From Pseudomonas wuhanensis (GTDB lineage: Bacteria; Pseudomonadota; Gammaproteobacteria; Pseudomonadales; Pseudomonadaceae): a stretch of DNA of 64,000 bases. A model generated the notes under the pieces. That model was not told where the DNA came from. It made no database searches and saw nothing but the letters and a program-made list of their open reading frames with translations. The translations under genes were made by a program, and so were the position numbers. How positions within the stretch are numbered: position 1 is the stretch's first letter; each line of letters opens with the position of its first letter. The stretch covers positions 1,364,001 through 1,428,000 of the forward strand of contig NZ_CP117430.1 in NCBI RefSeq assembly GCF_030687395.1, given 5' to 3'. This document shows positions 53,566-63,025 of this stretch, in pieces.

Positions 53566-55674
53566 ATGACCAAGACTCTCCATCACCGTGCGTGCCACTT
53601 GTGTGAAGCCATCTGCGGCCTGACCATCGAAACCTCCGAGGTCGAAGGCAGCGGCGTACAGATCACCTCGATCAAGGGTGACCCCCAAGACACCTTCAGC
53701 CGCGGGCATATCTGCCCCAAAGCGGTAGCCCTGCAAGACATTCAGAACGATCCGGATCGCCTGCGTCAGCCGATGCTGCGAGTAGGCAGCGAATGGCAGC
53801 CTATCGAGTGGGAAGATGCTTTCAGCCTTGTGGCCGACCGCCTGGCGGCGATTCAGGAGCGTCACGGGCAGAACGCGGTGGCGGTCTATCAGGGCAACCC
53901 CAGCGTGCATAACTATGGGTTGATGACCCACAGCAATTATTTTCTCGGACTGCTGAAAACCCGTAACCGGTTTTCCGCGACATCGGTCGATCAGTTGCCC
54001 CATCACCTGAGCAGTCACTTGATGTACGGCCACGGCTTGCTGTTGCCGATCCCGGACATCGATCACACCGATTTCATGCTGATCCTGGGCGGCAATCCAC
54101 TGGCCTCCAACGGCAGCATCATGACCGTGCCGGATGTAGAGAAGCGCCTCAAGGCGATTCAGGCGCGGGGCGGCAAAGTGGTGGTGGTCGATCCGCGTCG
54201 CAGCGAAACGGCGGCGATTGCCGATCAGCATTTGTTCGTGCGCCCCGGTGGCGATGCGGCGCTGTTGTTCGGGCTGCTCAATACCTTGTTTACTGAAGGC
54301 TTGGCCAGCGACAGTCATTTACCGGTCGACGGCCTGGATGAAGTGCGTGGGGAGATCGCAGGTTTCACCGCCGAGGCCATGAGCCCGTTGTGCGCAGTGC
54401 CCGCCGAGCAGATCCGCCAACTGGCGCGCGACTTCGCGGCAGCGCCGACCGCGGTCTGCTATGGCCGCATGGGCGTTTCGACCCAGGCTTTCGGCACCCT
54501 GTGCCATTGGCTGGTGCAACTGATCAATCTGGTCACGGGCAACCTCGACCGGGTGGGCGGTGCGTTGTGCACCGAGCCTGCGGTGGATCTGGTGGCATCG
54601 ACCTCGGGCGGGCATTTCAACCGGTGGCAGAGCCGGGTGTCCGGACGTCCAGAATACGCTGGAGAACTGCCGGTGTCGGCGCTGGCCGAAGAGATGCTCA
54701 CCGAAGGGGAAGGGCAGGTCCGCGCGCTGATCACCGTGGCGGGTAATCCGGTGCTGTCCACGCCCAATGGCCGACAACTGGAGCAGGCACTGGACGGATT
54801 GGAGTTCATGGTCAGCGTCGACCTGTACATCAATGAAACCACGCGTTATGCCGACCTGATCCTGCCGTCGACTTCGGCGTTGGAAAACGATCATTACGAC
54901 ACCACGTTCAACATGTTCGCGGTGCGCAACGTCACCCGCTTCAACCGGGCGATCCTGGCCAAGCCCGAAGGCGCGCTGCATGACTGGGAAATTTTCGTGG
55001 GGCTGGCCAAAGCCTTTGCGGCCAAGACCGGCAAGGAGCTGAAACCAACTATCGCGCCAGCGCAGATGATCGACCGAGGGCTGCGGATGGGCCTGTATGG
55101 CGACGCTTCGGAACACAAACTGTCGCTGGCGACCTTGTTCGATCATCCTCACGGTATCGATCTCGGGGCGCTCAAACCCAACCTGGCACCACGCCTGAAA
55201 ACCGCCAATCAACGAGTCCAGGCGGCGCCTGTCGAGATCCTCGCCGACCTGGCGCGCTTCGCGGCACTACAAGCACCGGCTGCCGATGAGTTGCTGATGA
55301 TCGGCCGCCGTCATGTGCGCAGCAACAACTCATGGATGCACAACTATCACCGTCTGGTGAAGGGCAAACCGCGGCATCAACTGCTGATGAACCCGGACGA
55401 TTTGGCCAGCCGCGGGCTCAGCGATGGGCAGCGGGTGCGCGTCAGTTCGCGGGTCGGCGTGATCGAGGTTGAAGTGGTCGCCAGCCTGGATATGATGAAA
55501 GGTGTGGTCAGCCTTCCTCACGGTTGGGGTCATGCGCGACCGGGTGTGCAGATGTCGATTGCCAGTAGCCAGCCAGGCTCCAGCGCCAATGACCTGACTG
55601 ACGAATGTCAGCTCGATGAGTTGTCGGGCAATGCGGCGTTGAATGGCGTGCCGGTGACCGTGGCGGCGGCGTGA
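53566..55674 (+). CDS. Molybdopterin oxidoreductase (formate dehydrogenase/nitrate reductase family)
   Basis: This is a 702-residue protein. An N-terminal 4Fe-4S site is formed by CHLCEAICG (Cys 10, 13, 17) with a fourth Cys in GHICPKA (about 49-52). The molybdopterin domains follow (VYQGNPSVHNYGLM, LILGGNPLASNGS, VVVDPRRSETA) and end in a C-terminal dinucleotide-binding barrel with GWGHARPG. There is no Tat signal, so it is likely cytoplasmic. The residue at the molybdenum ligand position cannot be fixed by eye. The gene is alone; electron partner and substrate are unknown. It starts at ATG after GAGACTGGCC. Confidence 0.85.
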   Translation: MTKTLHHRACHLCEAICGLTIETSEVEGSGVQITSIKGDPQDTFSRGHICPKAVALQDIQNDPDRLRQPMLRVGSEWQPIEWEDAFSLVADRLAAIQERHGQNAVAVYQGNPSVHNYGLMTHSNYFLGLLKTRNRFSATSVDQLPHHLSSHLMYGHGLLLPIPDIDHTDFMLILGGNPLASNGSIMTVPDVEKRLKAIQARGGKVVVVDPRRSETAAIADQHLFVRPGGDAALLFGLLNTLFTEGLASDSHLPVDGLDEVRGEIAGFTAEAMSPLCAVPAEQIRQLARDFAAAPTAVCYGRMGVSTQAFGTLCHWLVQLINLVTGNLDRVGGALCTEPAVDLVASTSGGHFNRWQSRVSGRPEYAGELPVSALAEEMLTEGEGQVRALITVAGNPVLSTPNGRQLEQALDGLEFMVSVDLYINETTRYADLILPSTSALENDHYDTTFNMFAVRNVTRFNRAILAKPEGALHDWEIFVGLAKAFAAKTGKELKPTIAPAQMIDRGLRMGLYGDASEHKLSLATLFDHPHGIDLGALKPNLAPRLKTANQRVQAAPVEILADLARFAALQAPAADELLMIGRRHVRSNNSWMHNYHRLVKGKPRHQLLMNPDDLASRGLSDGQRVRVSSRVGVIEVEVVASLDMMKGVVSLPHGWGHARPGVQMSIASSQPGSSANDLTDECQLDELSGNAALNGVPVTVAAA

Positions 55675-55771
55675 ACATGTCTGTCGGGGAGGCCGAGCAT
55701 GGCGCTCGGGTTTCCGTTACAATGCGCCACCGTGCCGACCACTGAGTCGGAAAGTTCAGCCGAGGTGCTCC

Positions 55772-56113
55772 ATGGATATCATCGAAACGATTAAAGAGCA
55801 GATTGCCAACAACACCATTCTGCTTTACATGAAAGGCTCGCCGAATGCCCCGCAGTGTGGGTTCTCCGCGAAAGCCGCTCAGGCTGTAATGGCCTGTGGC
55901 GAAAAGTTTGCCTATGTGGATATCCTGCAGAACCCGGAAATCCGCGCCAACCTGCCTAAGTACGCTAACTGGCCAACCTTCCCGCAACTGTGGGTCGGCG
56001 GTGAGTTGGTCGGCGGTAGCGACATCATGACTGAAATGTCTGCTGACGGTTCGTTGCAGGCACTGATCAAAGACGCAGCAGCAAAAGCCGCAGCGAACAA
56101 GACCGAAGCCTGA
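55772..56113 (+). CDS. grxD: Monothiol glutaredoxin Grx4
   Basis: This 113-residue protein has the monothiol CGFS motif (residues 29-32, PQCGFSAKA) and the TFPQLWVGGELVGGSDI block that binds glutathione. Grx4 carries 2Fe-2S clusters to iron-sulfur proteins. A good -10 box (TACAAT at 55718) lies about 50 bp before the ATG. The neighbours downstream, bacterioferritin and its ferredoxin, also serve iron handling, but they are transcribed convergently. Confidence 0.95.
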   Translation: MDIIETIKEQIANNTILLYMKGSPNAPQCGFSAKAAQAVMACGEKFAYVDILQNPEIRANLPKYANWPTFPQLWVGGELVGGSDIMTEMSADGSLQALIKDAAAKAAANKTEA

Positions 56114-56122
56114 TTCGCTGTG

Positions 56123-56150
56123 TGTGGGAGCGAGCAAGCCCGCTCCCACA
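56123..56150. repeat. REP-like palindrome, family B variant, single
   Basis: TGTGGGAGCGAGCAAGCCCG continues to CTCCCACA and forms an imperfect stem over its eight outer base pairs. The inner part differs from the family core. It lies just after grxD. Confidence 0.6.
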
Positions 56151-56183
56151 TTTGTTCCAGGGTGAGCCTGAAATTCGGTCATT

Positions 56184-56223
56184 AAAAAAGCCCCGCCTCT
56201 GTAAAAGAGAGCGGGGCTTTTTA
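56184..56223. terminator. Bidirectional terminator between grxD and bfr
   Basis: AAAAAAGCCCCGC and GCGGGGCTTTTT flank a CTCT/AGAG stem and a short loop. A- and T-runs on both sides make it work for both converging genes. Confidence 0.9.
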
Positions 56224-56249
56224 TTGCGTCGGGGTTAGCGGCGCAGAAC

Positions 56250-56723
56250 TTACTCTTCGCCCATCTGCGACTGCAGATAGTTCTCAAGACCGACTTTATC
56301 GATCAGGCCCAGTTGGGTTTCCAGCCAATCGATATGTTCTTCTTCGGATTCAAGAATGTCTTCGAGCAGCTCACGGCTACCGAAGTCGCCGACGGTTTCG
56401 CAATGAGCGATAGCGACTTTCAGATCGGCATGGCCGTCGCGTTCGATCTTCAAGTCACACTCAAGCATTTCCTTGGTGTGCTCGCCGATGTGCAGCTTGC
56501 CCAGGTCCTGGACGTTCGGCAGGCCTTCAAGGAACAGGATGCGCTTGATCAGCTTGTCAGCGTGCTTCATCTCGTCGATGGATTCGTGGTACTCGTGCTT
56601 GCCTAGCTTGTTCAGGCCCCAATCTTCATACATGCGCGCATGCAGGAAGTACTGATTGATCGCGACCAGCTCATTGCCAAGGATTTTGTTGAGATGCTGG
56701 ATGACTGTAACGTCGCCTTTCAT
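56250..56723 (-). CDS. bfr: Bacterioferritin
   Basis: This 157-residue subunit of a 24-mer stores iron as ferric mineral. The ferroxidase ligands Glu18 (GNELVAINQ), Glu51 and His54 (IDEMKHADK) are present, and Met52 in the same segment is the haem ligand that links subunit pairs. [12 protein letters not shown] near residue 130 supplies the remaining ligands. It resembles the Pseudomonas BfrB type, which releases iron with help from Bfd, encoded immediately upstream. The ATG has AGGACTCC in front of it. Confidence 0.94.
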   Translation of the reverse strand: MKGDVTVIQHLNKILGNELVAINQYFLHARMYEDWGLNKLGKHEYHESIDEMKHADKLIKRILFLEGLPNVQDLGKLHIGEHTKEMLECDLKIERDGHADLKVAIAHCETVGDFGSRELLEDILESEEEHIDWLETQLGLIDKVGLENYLQSQMGEE

Positions 56724-56881
56724 GGTCGGAGTCCTGCCCTGTATTAGCTGTATATAAGGCAGAGTTTGAGCCGCGTAATTAATAGTGTCAAACCTAAGTT
56801 ATTGAAACTTAAATGAAAATTAATCGGAATAAGAATGTTTGTGTTCCGCGTCTAGGCCCTAAGCGATTGATTTTCAGACAT

Positions 56882-56909
56882 AAAAAAACCGGACATCAAG
56901 TCCGGTTCT
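56882..56909 (-). terminator. Terminator after bfd
   Basis: On the minus strand AACCGGACTTGATGTCCGGTT forms an 8-bp stem followed by seven T, 16 bases after the bfd stop. It separates bfd from bfr transcription. Confidence 0.88.
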
Positions 56910-56924
56910 TCGAAATATGGGTAG

Positions 56925-57143
56925 TTATGCGGCGGTAAATTCTGCGGGGTAGGGAATCGCCGCCTGGGCTGATTGCAGCTTGCCCAGTGTTTCGCGCACC
57001 ACTTCCTTGGCCAGGCAAGCGCATTTACCACATTGGCCGGCTACGCCGGTAGCCAGACGGACTTCCTTGTAGCTGCAGCAACCTTCATAGATTGCATCGC
57101 GGATTTGACCGTCGGTGACGCCAGTGCAGAGGCAGACATACAT
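56925..57143 (-). CDS. bfd: Bacterioferritin-associated ferredoxin
   Basis: This 72-residue 2Fe-2S protein starts MYVCLCTGV. Its cluster ligands are the CLC pair (Cys4, Cys6) and CGKC (about 38-41), the C-x-C and C-x2-C pattern of Bfd. It binds bacterioferritin and reduces its mineral so that iron can be released. An ATG ten codons earlier gives an unusual N-terminus and is rejected. A Fur-like box (57197-57215) 54 bases upstream would turn the gene on in iron starvation. Confidence 0.93.
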   Translation of the reverse strand: MYVCLCTGVTDGQIRDAIYEGCCSYKEVRLATGVAGQCGKCACLAKEVVRETLGKLQSAQAAIPYPAEFTAA

Positions 57144-57455
57144 AAGTGAGAACCGTCGCTGGTTGTGACTCAATTGCGATGGATCTTAATGTTAACGAGA
57201 ATGATTGTCAAAGTGGTTTCTGAAAGCTTTTCGTCATAAAGGCTTGTGACTGACGAACGGCCTTCACAGCTGCCATGAAAAAAATATAACAGCGGCCTTT
57301 TTACCTTCAAGAAAAAACCGTTGAGGACAGGCGAAAAACGCGGTGTATGATGGTCGGCCTTTTGCGAAGGAGGTTCGTGTCACAGGGCTGTCGCCTGAGG
57401 GTGACAGGCTGGCATGAACTCTGTTCTTCAACGTTATTACACCAGGAGATATCCA
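57144..57455. other. Divergent bfd-peroxiredoxin intergenic region
   Basis: This 312-bp region has no gene. It contains the Fur-like box, then TTGAGG (57321) and TATGAT (57345), which may be the peroxiredoxin promoter although the spacing of 18-19 bases is long. A CTGTC/GACAG hairpin lies in its leader near 57387-57408. I find no clear OxyR site. Confidence 0.45.
57197..57215. promoter_or_regulatory. Candidate Fur box upstream of bfd
   Basis: Read on the minus strand CACTTTGACAATCATTCTC matches GATAATGATAATCATTATC at about 13 of 19 bases, including the TGA and AATCATT cores. It lies 54-72 bases before the bfd start, at a likely promoter. Confidence 0.6.
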
Positions 57456-58058
57456 ATGAGCGTACTCGTAGGCAAACAAGCCCCTGACTTCACCGTACCG
57501 GCCGTACTCGGCAATGGCGAAATCGTAGACAGCTTCACCCTGTCCTCGGCCATCAAAGGCAAATACGGCCTGGTGTTCTTCTACCCACTGGACTTCACCT
57601 TCGTTTGCCCGTCCGAGCTGATTGCTCTGGACAACCGCATGGCTGACTTCAAGGCACGCAATGTTGAAGTGGTCGCCGTTTCGATCGACTCGCACTTCAC
57701 CCACAACGCATGGCGTAACACCCCGGTGAACAATGGCGGTATCGGCCAGGTTCGTTACACCATGGCTGCTGACATCAAGCAGGAAATCATGAAGGCTTAC
57801 GACGTTCAGTCCGCTGACGGCGTGGCGTTCCGTGGTGCGTTCCTGATCGACGACAAAGGCGTTGTCCGCTCGCAGATCATCAACGACCTGCCGCTGGGCC
57901 GTAACATGGAAGAACTGATCCGTCTGGTTGACGCTCTGCAATTCCACGAAGAGCACGGCGAAGTTTGCCCGGCCAACTGGAAAAAAGGCGACAAAGGCAT
58001 GAACGCTTCGCCAGAAGGCGTTGCAGCGTACCTGACCGAGCACGCTGCTGCGCTGTAA
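57456..58058 (+). CDS. Typical 2-Cys peroxiredoxin (AhpC/Prx1 family)
   Basis: This 200-residue enzyme reduces hydrogen peroxide and organic peroxides. The peroxidatic Cys51 lies in PLDFTFVCPSE and the resolving Cys near 171 in GEVCPANW. The N-terminal LVGKQAPDFTVPAV and the C-terminal tail indicate the Prx1/AhpC type. ATG 57456 is preceded by CCAGGAGATATCC and is preferred over an upstream in-frame ATG at 57414 that lies in the leader. It is monocistronic and ends at a strong terminator. Confidence 0.95.
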   Translation: MSVLVGKQAPDFTVPAVLGNGEIVDSFTLSSAIKGKYGLVFFYPLDFTFVCPSELIALDNRMADFKARNVEVVAVSIDSHFTHNAWRNTPVNNGGIGQVRYTMAADIKQEIMKAYDVQSADGVAFRGAFLIDDKGVVRSQIINDLPLGRNMEELIRLVDALQFHEEHGEVCPANWKKGDKGMNASPEGVAAYLTEHAAAL

Positions 58059-58074
58059 GCCAGGCGTCCGGCCA

Positions 58075-58107
58075 TAAAAAACCGGCCTCACTGAGGCCGG
58101 TTTTTTT
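58075..58107. terminator. Bidirectional terminator between peroxiredoxin and rnt
   Basis: AAAAAACCGGCCTCA pairs with TGAGGCCGGTTTTTTT around a two-base centre. Runs of A and T on each side support termination of both converging genes. Confidence 0.92.
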
Positions 58108-58134
58108 ATGGGCGGGATAAACCGGCGACAGGCA

Positions 58135-58812
58135 TCAGTCGTTGTAGTCTTCCCAGCCGCCCATTTGTTTCCAGCGATTGACGATGCCGCAGAACAGGTC
58201 AGCCGTCTTCTCGGTGTCGTAGCGGGCCGAGTGGGCCTCGCGACCGTCGAAGTCGATATCGGCTGCCTGGCAGGCCTTGGCCAATACGGTTTGACCGTAG
58301 GCCAGGCCGGCGAGGGTCGCCGTGTCGAAGCTGGAAAACGGATGAAACGGGTTGCGTTTCATGTCCAGGCGCGCGACAGCGGCGTTGAGGAAACCCAGGT
58401 CGAAGCTGCTGTTGTGTCCGACCAGAATCGCCCGTTTGCAACCGTTGGCCTTCAGAGCCTTGCGCACACCGCGGAAGATATCGGTCAGGGCCGCTTCTTC
58501 ACTCACGGCCATGCGCAATGGGTGATCGAGCTTGATCCCAGTGAATTCCAGGGCTGCCGCTTCGATGTTCGCGCCTTCGAAAGGCTCGACCCGGAAGAAA
58601 TAGGTGTGCTCAGGGTACACAAAGCCTTTTTCATCCATGCCGATCACGGTGGCGGCGATTTCCAGCAGGGCATCGGTGGCCGAGTTGAAGCCACCGGTTT
58701 CTACGTCGACAACGACCGGCAGGTAACCACGGAACCTGGCTGCCATTGGATGGCGGGAACCGCCTCCGCCGCCATTACCGTCCTGTTCGTCGTCGAAATG
58801 GTCTTCACTCAC
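58135..58812 (-). CDS. rnt: Ribonuclease T
   Basis: This 225-residue DEDD-family 3'-5' exoribonuclease trims tRNA and other stable RNA ends. Catalytic residues appear in VVDVETGGF (Asp, Glu), [10 protein letters not shown] (Asp) and [15 protein letters not shown] (His, Asp). An N-terminal Gly-rich tail ([11 protein letters not shown]) precedes the domain. The ATG overlaps the stop of pyrC by four bases (ATGA), so the two are co-translated. Confidence 0.95.
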   Translation of the reverse strand: MSEDHFDDEQDGNGGGGGSRHPMAARFRGYLPVVVDVETGGFNSATDALLEIAATVIGMDEKGFVYPEHTYFFRVEPFEGANIEAAALEFTGIKLDHPLRMAVSEEAALTDIFRGVRKALKANGCKRAILVGHNSSFDLGFLNAAVARLDMKRNPFHPFSSFDTATLAGLAYGQTVLAKACQAADIDFDGREAHSARYDTEKTADLFCGIVNRWKQMGGWEDYND

Positions 58813-59855
58813 GCGTGTTCCTCCAGCAGGCGCCAGCGCAGTTTTTCACCGGCGCGCAGCGGGATTACGGTCAGCTCGCCAAACGGCAGGCTGGTTGGGG
58901 CGGTCCACTCGTCGCGGACCAGGGTGATGCGATCGGTGTTCACCGGCAGGCCGTAGAAACGCGGACCGTTGAGGCTGGCGAAGGCTTCGAGCTTGTCCAG
59001 CGCGTTGCGCTGTTCAAAGGCTTCGGCATACATCTCGATCGCGGCATAAGCGGTGTAGCAACCGGCACAGCCGCAAGCTGCTTCCTTGGCGTGCTGGGCA
59101 TGGGGTGCCGAGTCGGTGCCGAGGAAGAACTTGTCGCTGCCGCTGGTAGCGGCGTCGAGCAGGGCTTCCTGGTGGGTATTGCGCTTGAGGATCGGCAGGC
59201 AATAGAAGTGCGGCCGAATCCCGCCCACCAGCATGTGGTTGCGGTTGTACAGCAGGTGATGCGCGGTGATGGTTGCACCGACATTGGCCGAAGCCTCGTT
59301 GACGAACTGCACGGCATCGGCGGTAGTGATGTGTTCAAACACCACTTTGAGGGTCGGGAAGCGCTCGACCACTCGACGCATGTGCTCATCGATGAAGATT
59401 TTTTCACGATCGAAAACGTCGACATCGCCACGGGTGACTTCACCGTGAACCAACAAGGGCATCCCGACTTCGGCCATGGCCTCGAGCGCGGGGAAAATCT
59501 TGTCGATGCTGGTGACGCCAGAATCCGAGTTGGTGGTCGCGCCGGCCGGGTACAGCTTGGCGGCGTGAACGAAACCGCTGGCCTTGGCTTCAAGAATTTC
59601 TTCGGGCTGGGTGCGGTCGGTCAGGTACAGCACCATCAGCGGTTCGAAACGGCTGCCGGCCGGACGCGCGGCGAGAATCCGCTGGCGATAGCCATTGGCT
59701 TCAGCAGCGTTGCGCACTGGCGGTACCAGGTTGGGCATGATGATGGCGCGACCAAAGGTGCGCGCGACATCCGCGACGGTATTGGGCAACACAGCACCAT
59801 CGCGAAGATGAATATGCCAGTCGTCGGGACGCAGCAGGGTCAGGCGGTCGGACAT
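58809..59855 (-). CDS. pyrC: Dihydroorotase
   Basis: This 348-residue zinc enzyme converts carbamoyl-aspartate and dihydroorotate in pyrimidine synthesis. Metal ligands are visible as DWHIHLRDG (His-x-His), the Lys in [11 protein letters not shown] (carboxylated lysine), LVHGEVT and FEHITTAD (His). The active-site Asp is in LGTDSAPH. Length and motifs match the E. coli type PyrC. The gene is directly before rnt, and motY starts divergently 157 bp upstream. Confidence 0.96.
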   Translation of the reverse strand: MSDRLTLLRPDDWHIHLRDGAVLPNTVADVARTFGRAIIMPNLVPPVRNAAEANGYRQRILAARPAGSRFEPLMVLYLTDRTQPEEILEAKASGFVHAAKLYPAGATTNSDSGVTSIDKIFPALEAMAEVGMPLLVHGEVTRGDVDVFDREKIFIDEHMRRVVERFPTLKVVFEHITTADAVQFVNEASANVGATITAHHLLYNRNHMLVGGIRPHFYCLPILKRNTHQEALLDAATSGSDKFFLGTDSAPHAQHAKEAACGCAGCYTAYAAIEMYAEAFEQRNALDKLEAFASLNGPRFYGLPVNTDRITLVRDEWTAPTSLPFGELTVIPLRAGEKLRWRLLEEHA

Positions 59856-60012
59856 GAGGGGATTCCAGGCGGGTCAAACTCAGGGGAATGCTACCGGAAA
59901 AGACTCTTGCAGGCACTCGCTATCAAGTTTTGCGGCAAGCTTCCGATATCCAACAGGTATGCCGTAAATATGTGTGTCGGTCTTTTTGTTGCAGAAGCCA
60001 GTGGAGCCTCCC

Positions 60013-60921
60013 GTGCGCCAGCGTTATTTAGCCTTGCTCAGTGTGTTTGCCAGCCTTCCTGCGATGGCGCTCACTTTTCAGACCCCTCTGGAGAGCATCG
60101 AGTGGACGGTCGAAGGCGACAAGTTCGAATGCCGCCTGACTCAACCCATCACCGATTTCGGCTCGGGTGAGTTCGTGCGTCGTGCCGGCGAGCAGGCGAC
60201 ATTTCGCTTGAAGGCTTACAACTCGATGATCGGTGGCGGTTCCGCGACCTTGCTGGCGGCCGCTGCACCATGGCAGCCGGGGCGTGGCGACATCAACCTG
60301 GGCTCGGTGCGAATCGGCAGTGGCAACGTGCTGTTCAACAGCTCGCAAGTTCAGGCCGGGCGCCTGATCAGCGGGTTGATGGATGGCCGCAGCCCGGTCG
60401 TTCGACACTCCTCAGGTGACGGCCGGGTGTCTGAAGTCCGTCTGCTGCCAGTCAAATTCAGCAAGGCCTACAGTGACTATCAGGGTTGCGTGGCCAAGTT
60501 GCTGCCGCAGAATTTCGAGCAGGTGAAGCAATCCGAAGTCGGCTTTCCGGGGGAAGGCATCGATCTCGACGCCCAAGCCAAGGCCCATTTGCAGGTCATG
60601 CTGGAATTCATGAAAGCCGATCCGACGGTCAACCATATTGAACTCGACGGCCATTCCGACAACAGCGGCAACCGCTTGACCAACCGTGAGCTGTCACGAC
60701 GCAGGGCGCTGGCCGTGATGGACTTCTTCAAGGCCCACGGTATCCAGGAATCGCAGATCACCCTGCGTTTTCACGGTGAGCGCTATCCTCTGGCGCCGAA
60801 CAACAATGCCGCCAATCGGGCGAAGAACCGTCGGGTTGCCGTACGCCTCGAACGGGTAGCGCCGACCGAGACACCGGCGCCTCAAGCCACCGCTTCCGCG
60901 GGCAGCGCGAAGGCCTCCTGA
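60013..60921 (+). CDS. motY: OmpA-family flagellar stator-associated protein MotY
   Basis: This 302-residue protein has a signal peptide (LALLSVFASLPAMA) and a C-terminal OmpA-like peptidoglycan-binding domain (about 180-280, IELDGHSDNSGNRL and LSRRRALAVMDFF). It resembles MotY, which anchors the stator of the polar flagellum in Pseudomonas and Vibrio. The first 150 residues form the N-terminal MotY domain. The start is GTG, with GGAG about eight bases upstream; the ATG 13 codons earlier would place a polar tail before the signal peptide. The pyrC-motY-argG order is Pseudomonas-typical. Confidence 0.88.
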   Translation: MRQRYLALLSVFASLPAMALTFQTPLESIEWTVEGDKFECRLTQPITDFGSGEFVRRAGEQATFRLKAYNSMIGGGSATLLAAAAPWQPGRGDINLGSVRIGSGNVLFNSSQVQAGRLISGLMDGRSPVVRHSSGDGRVSEVRLLPVKFSKAYSDYQGCVAKLLPQNFEQVKQSEVGFPGEGIDLDAQAKAHLQVMLEFMKADPTVNHIELDGHSDNSGNRLTNRELSRRRALAVMDFFKAHGIQESQITLRFHGERYPLAPNNNAANRAKNRRVAVRLERVAPTETPAPQATASAGSAKAS

Positions 60922-60933
60922 AGCTGCTGAAAT

Positions 60934-60996
60934 CGTCGCTCGCTCGACATAATCTGTCGCTTCGTCGTCATAAGCTGTCGCGCCTCTGTAAATTAT
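60934..60996. promoter_or_regulatory. Three tandem ArgR-type repeats before argG
   Basis: Units at 60934, 60955 and 60976 are each 21 bp and fit TGTCGC-N8-AA-N5. The third is exact, the second has CA for AA, and the first has CGTCGC and CA. The array ends 54 bp before the argG start and probably covers its promoter. Confidence 0.7.
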
Positions 60997-61050
60997 TCTG
61001 CATGGGCGGTAGACTTGACGGCTTTCCGTAGAACCCCGTGGAGTGATGGC

Positions 61051-62268
61051 ATGGCGGACGTAAACAAGGTCGTTCTGGCGTATTCCGGCGGCCTGGACAC
61101 TTCGGTGATCCTCAAGTGGCTGCAGGATACTTATAACTGTGAAGTAGTGACCTTCACCGCTGACCTGGGTCAGGGCGAAGAGGTCGAACCGGCCCGCGCC
61201 AAGGCACAGGCCATGGGCGTAAAAGAAATCTACATCGACGATCTGCGCGAAGAATTCGTGCGCGATTTCGTGTTCCCGATGTTCCGCGCCAACACCGTTT
61301 ACGAAGGCGAGTACCTGCTGGGTACTTCCATCGCTCGTCCGTTGATCGCCAAGCGCCTGATCGAAATTGCCAACGAAACCGGCGCTGACGCCATTTCCCA
61401 CGGCGCGACCGGCAAGGGCAACGACCAGGTTCGTTTCGAACTGGGCGCCTACGCCTTGAAGCCAGGTGTGAAAGTGATCGCTCCATGGCGCGAATGGGAC
61501 CTGCTGTCCCGCGAGAAGCTGATGGATTACGCCGAGAAGCACGCGATCCCGATCGAGCGTCACGGCAAGAAAAAATCCCCGTACTCGATGGATGCCAACC
61601 TGCTGCACATCTCCTATGAAGGCGGCGTGCTGGAAGACACCTGGACCGAGCACGAAGAAGACATGTGGCGCTGGACCGTCTCCCCGGAGAAGGCTCCTGA
61701 CAAAGCGCAATACCTGGAACTGACCTACCGCAACGGCGACATTGTGGCACTGGACGGCGTCGAAATGACCCCGGCCACCGTGCTGGCGACCTTGAACCGT
61801 ATCGGTGGCGAACACGGTATCGGCCGTCTGGACATCGTCGAAAACCGCTACGTCGGCATGAAGTCCCGTGGCTGCTACGAAACCCCGGGCGGCACCATCA
61901 TGCTGCGCGCTCACCGTGCGATCGAATCGATCACCCTGGACCGCGAAGTGGCTCACCTCAAAGACGAGCTGATGCCTAAATACGCCAGCTTGATCTACAC
62001 CGGTTACTGGTGGAGCCCTGAGCGTCTGATGCTGCAACAGATGATCGACGCTTCCCAGGCCCACGTGAACGGCGTAGTGCGCCTGAAGCTGTACAAGGGC
62101 AACGTGATCGTCACTGGCCGCAAGTCCGACGAGTCGTTGTTCGACGCCAACATCGCGACCTTCGAGGAAGATGGCGGCGCCTACAACCAGGCCGATGCGG
62201 CGGGCTTCATCAAGCTCAACGCCTTGCGCATGCGCATCGCGGCGAACAAAGGCCGGAAGCTTTTTTGA
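61051..62268 (+). CDS. argG: Argininosuccinate synthase
   Basis: This 405-residue cytosolic enzyme joins citrulline and aspartate using ATP. The ATP pyrophosphatase motif is AYSGGLDTS (near 10-18), followed by the family blocks [15 protein letters not shown] and [14 protein letters not shown]. The length is that of the bacterial type 1 enzyme. The start ATG 61051 has GGAG upstream. Three ArgR-type repeats in the 60-120 bp before it suggest strong repression by ArgR with arginine. It is followed by a large hairpin (62288-62319). Confidence 0.97.
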   Translation: MADVNKVVLAYSGGLDTSVILKWLQDTYNCEVVTFTADLGQGEEVEPARAKAQAMGVKEIYIDDLREEFVRDFVFPMFRANTVYEGEYLLGTSIARPLIAKRLIEIANETGADAISHGATGKGNDQVRFELGAYALKPGVKVIAPWREWDLLSREKLMDYAEKHAIPIERHGKKKSPYSMDANLLHISYEGGVLEDTWTEHEEDMWRWTVSPEKAPDKAQYLELTYRNGDIVALDGVEMTPATVLATLNRIGGEHGIGRLDIVENRYVGMKSRGCYETPGGTIMLRAHRAIESITLDREVAHLKDELMPKYASLIYTGYWWSPERLMLQQMIDASQAHVNGVVRLKLYKGNVIVTGRKSDESLFDANIATFEEDGGAYNQADAAGFIKLNALRMRIAANKGRKLF

Positions 62269-62287
62269 GACCTTTGAGTCGGTAATG

Positions 62288-62319
62288 GATTTGTGGCCTC
62301 ATTGATGAGGCCACAAATC
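62288..62319 (+). terminator. Hairpin after argG
   Basis: GATTTGTGGCCTCA pairs perfectly with TGAGGCCACAAATC around TTGA, a 14-bp stem 20 bases after the argG stop. No T-run follows, so it may end the message by another route or protect its 3' end. Confidence 0.7.
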
Positions 62320-62410
62320 TGAAAGAGGGATACCCTGTCGTACACTGCGTGTTCAGCTTTTCTTCTTGTCTGTGTTAATTCCTTTCTTCGCTTCTTTCCC
62401 CGATGGCTCT

Positions 62411-63025
62411 TCAAGAGCTGGCTGCTGTGTGCCTGTAAAGATTTTGACCAATCATCGTCAGACCGTGTGAATTCAAATTGTAAGCAATGCAGAACGTTGC
62501 GCCGTTGCGTTTCCTGGTGTGTTTTGAAAGCTGGAACGCACTTTCCTTCAGCTGCGTCTCCGATTCGGCACAGGTGAGAAATACGATCACCTGCGCAGGA
62601 TTTTCCTGTGCTTGCTGAATTTTCTCCATCAAGGCGTTGAATGCCATTTTATTGTTCATCCAGCGTGCATCAATGATATGCAGGTCTTTTAAGTGCTCGG
62701 GCAGGCGTACATGGTGCTGGGTCGAGCTTTCTGGTGGTATCCAGGAAGGGTCGTTTCCTGACCGGTTAGCGTTCTCCATGACTTTCATGAAGTGCTTCCC
62801 TTTCTCGAAGTCAGAGGGCGCGTAAAGCGATCGATAGTTGAAGTTGAGTGTGACGAAAAAAAGAAAAAGTAAATAAAAGGGAAAGCTAATCAGGAACCAG
62901 ACATAGAGTTCTCTTTCCTTGTTGTCGAGAAAGGGGAGGGATACAGCGGCCGATGTTTCAGATAATACTGCAAATATTGCAATGATTGTCATGGGGTTGG
63001 TGATTCTTTTTTTGAGTTTTATCAT
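62411..63025 (-). CDS. Hypothetical membrane protein, AT-rich
   Basis: This 204-residue protein is not one I recognise. It has two hydrophobic segments (about 10-30, IIAIFAVLSETSAAVSLPF, and 40-60, VWFLISFPFYLLFLFFVTL), then a soluble domain. The soluble part includes LKDLHIIDARWMNNKMAFNA, AQVIVFLTCAESETQ and GATFCIAYNLNSHGL, with alternating strands and helices that might be a Rossmann- or TIR-like fold, but no motif is certain. Its base composition is clearly richer in A+T than the rest of the window, a sign of recent transfer. No partner gene is adjacent. Confidence 0.6.
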   Translation of the reverse strand: MIKLKKRITNPMTIIAIFAVLSETSAAVSLPFLDNKERELYVWFLISFPFYLLFLFFVTLNFNYRSLYAPSDFEKGKHFMKVMENANRSGNDPSWIPPESSTQHHVRLPEHLKDLHIIDARWMNNKMAFNALMEKIQQAQENPAQVIVFLTCAESETQLKESAFQLSKHTRKRNGATFCIAYNLNSHGLTMIGQNLYRHTAASS

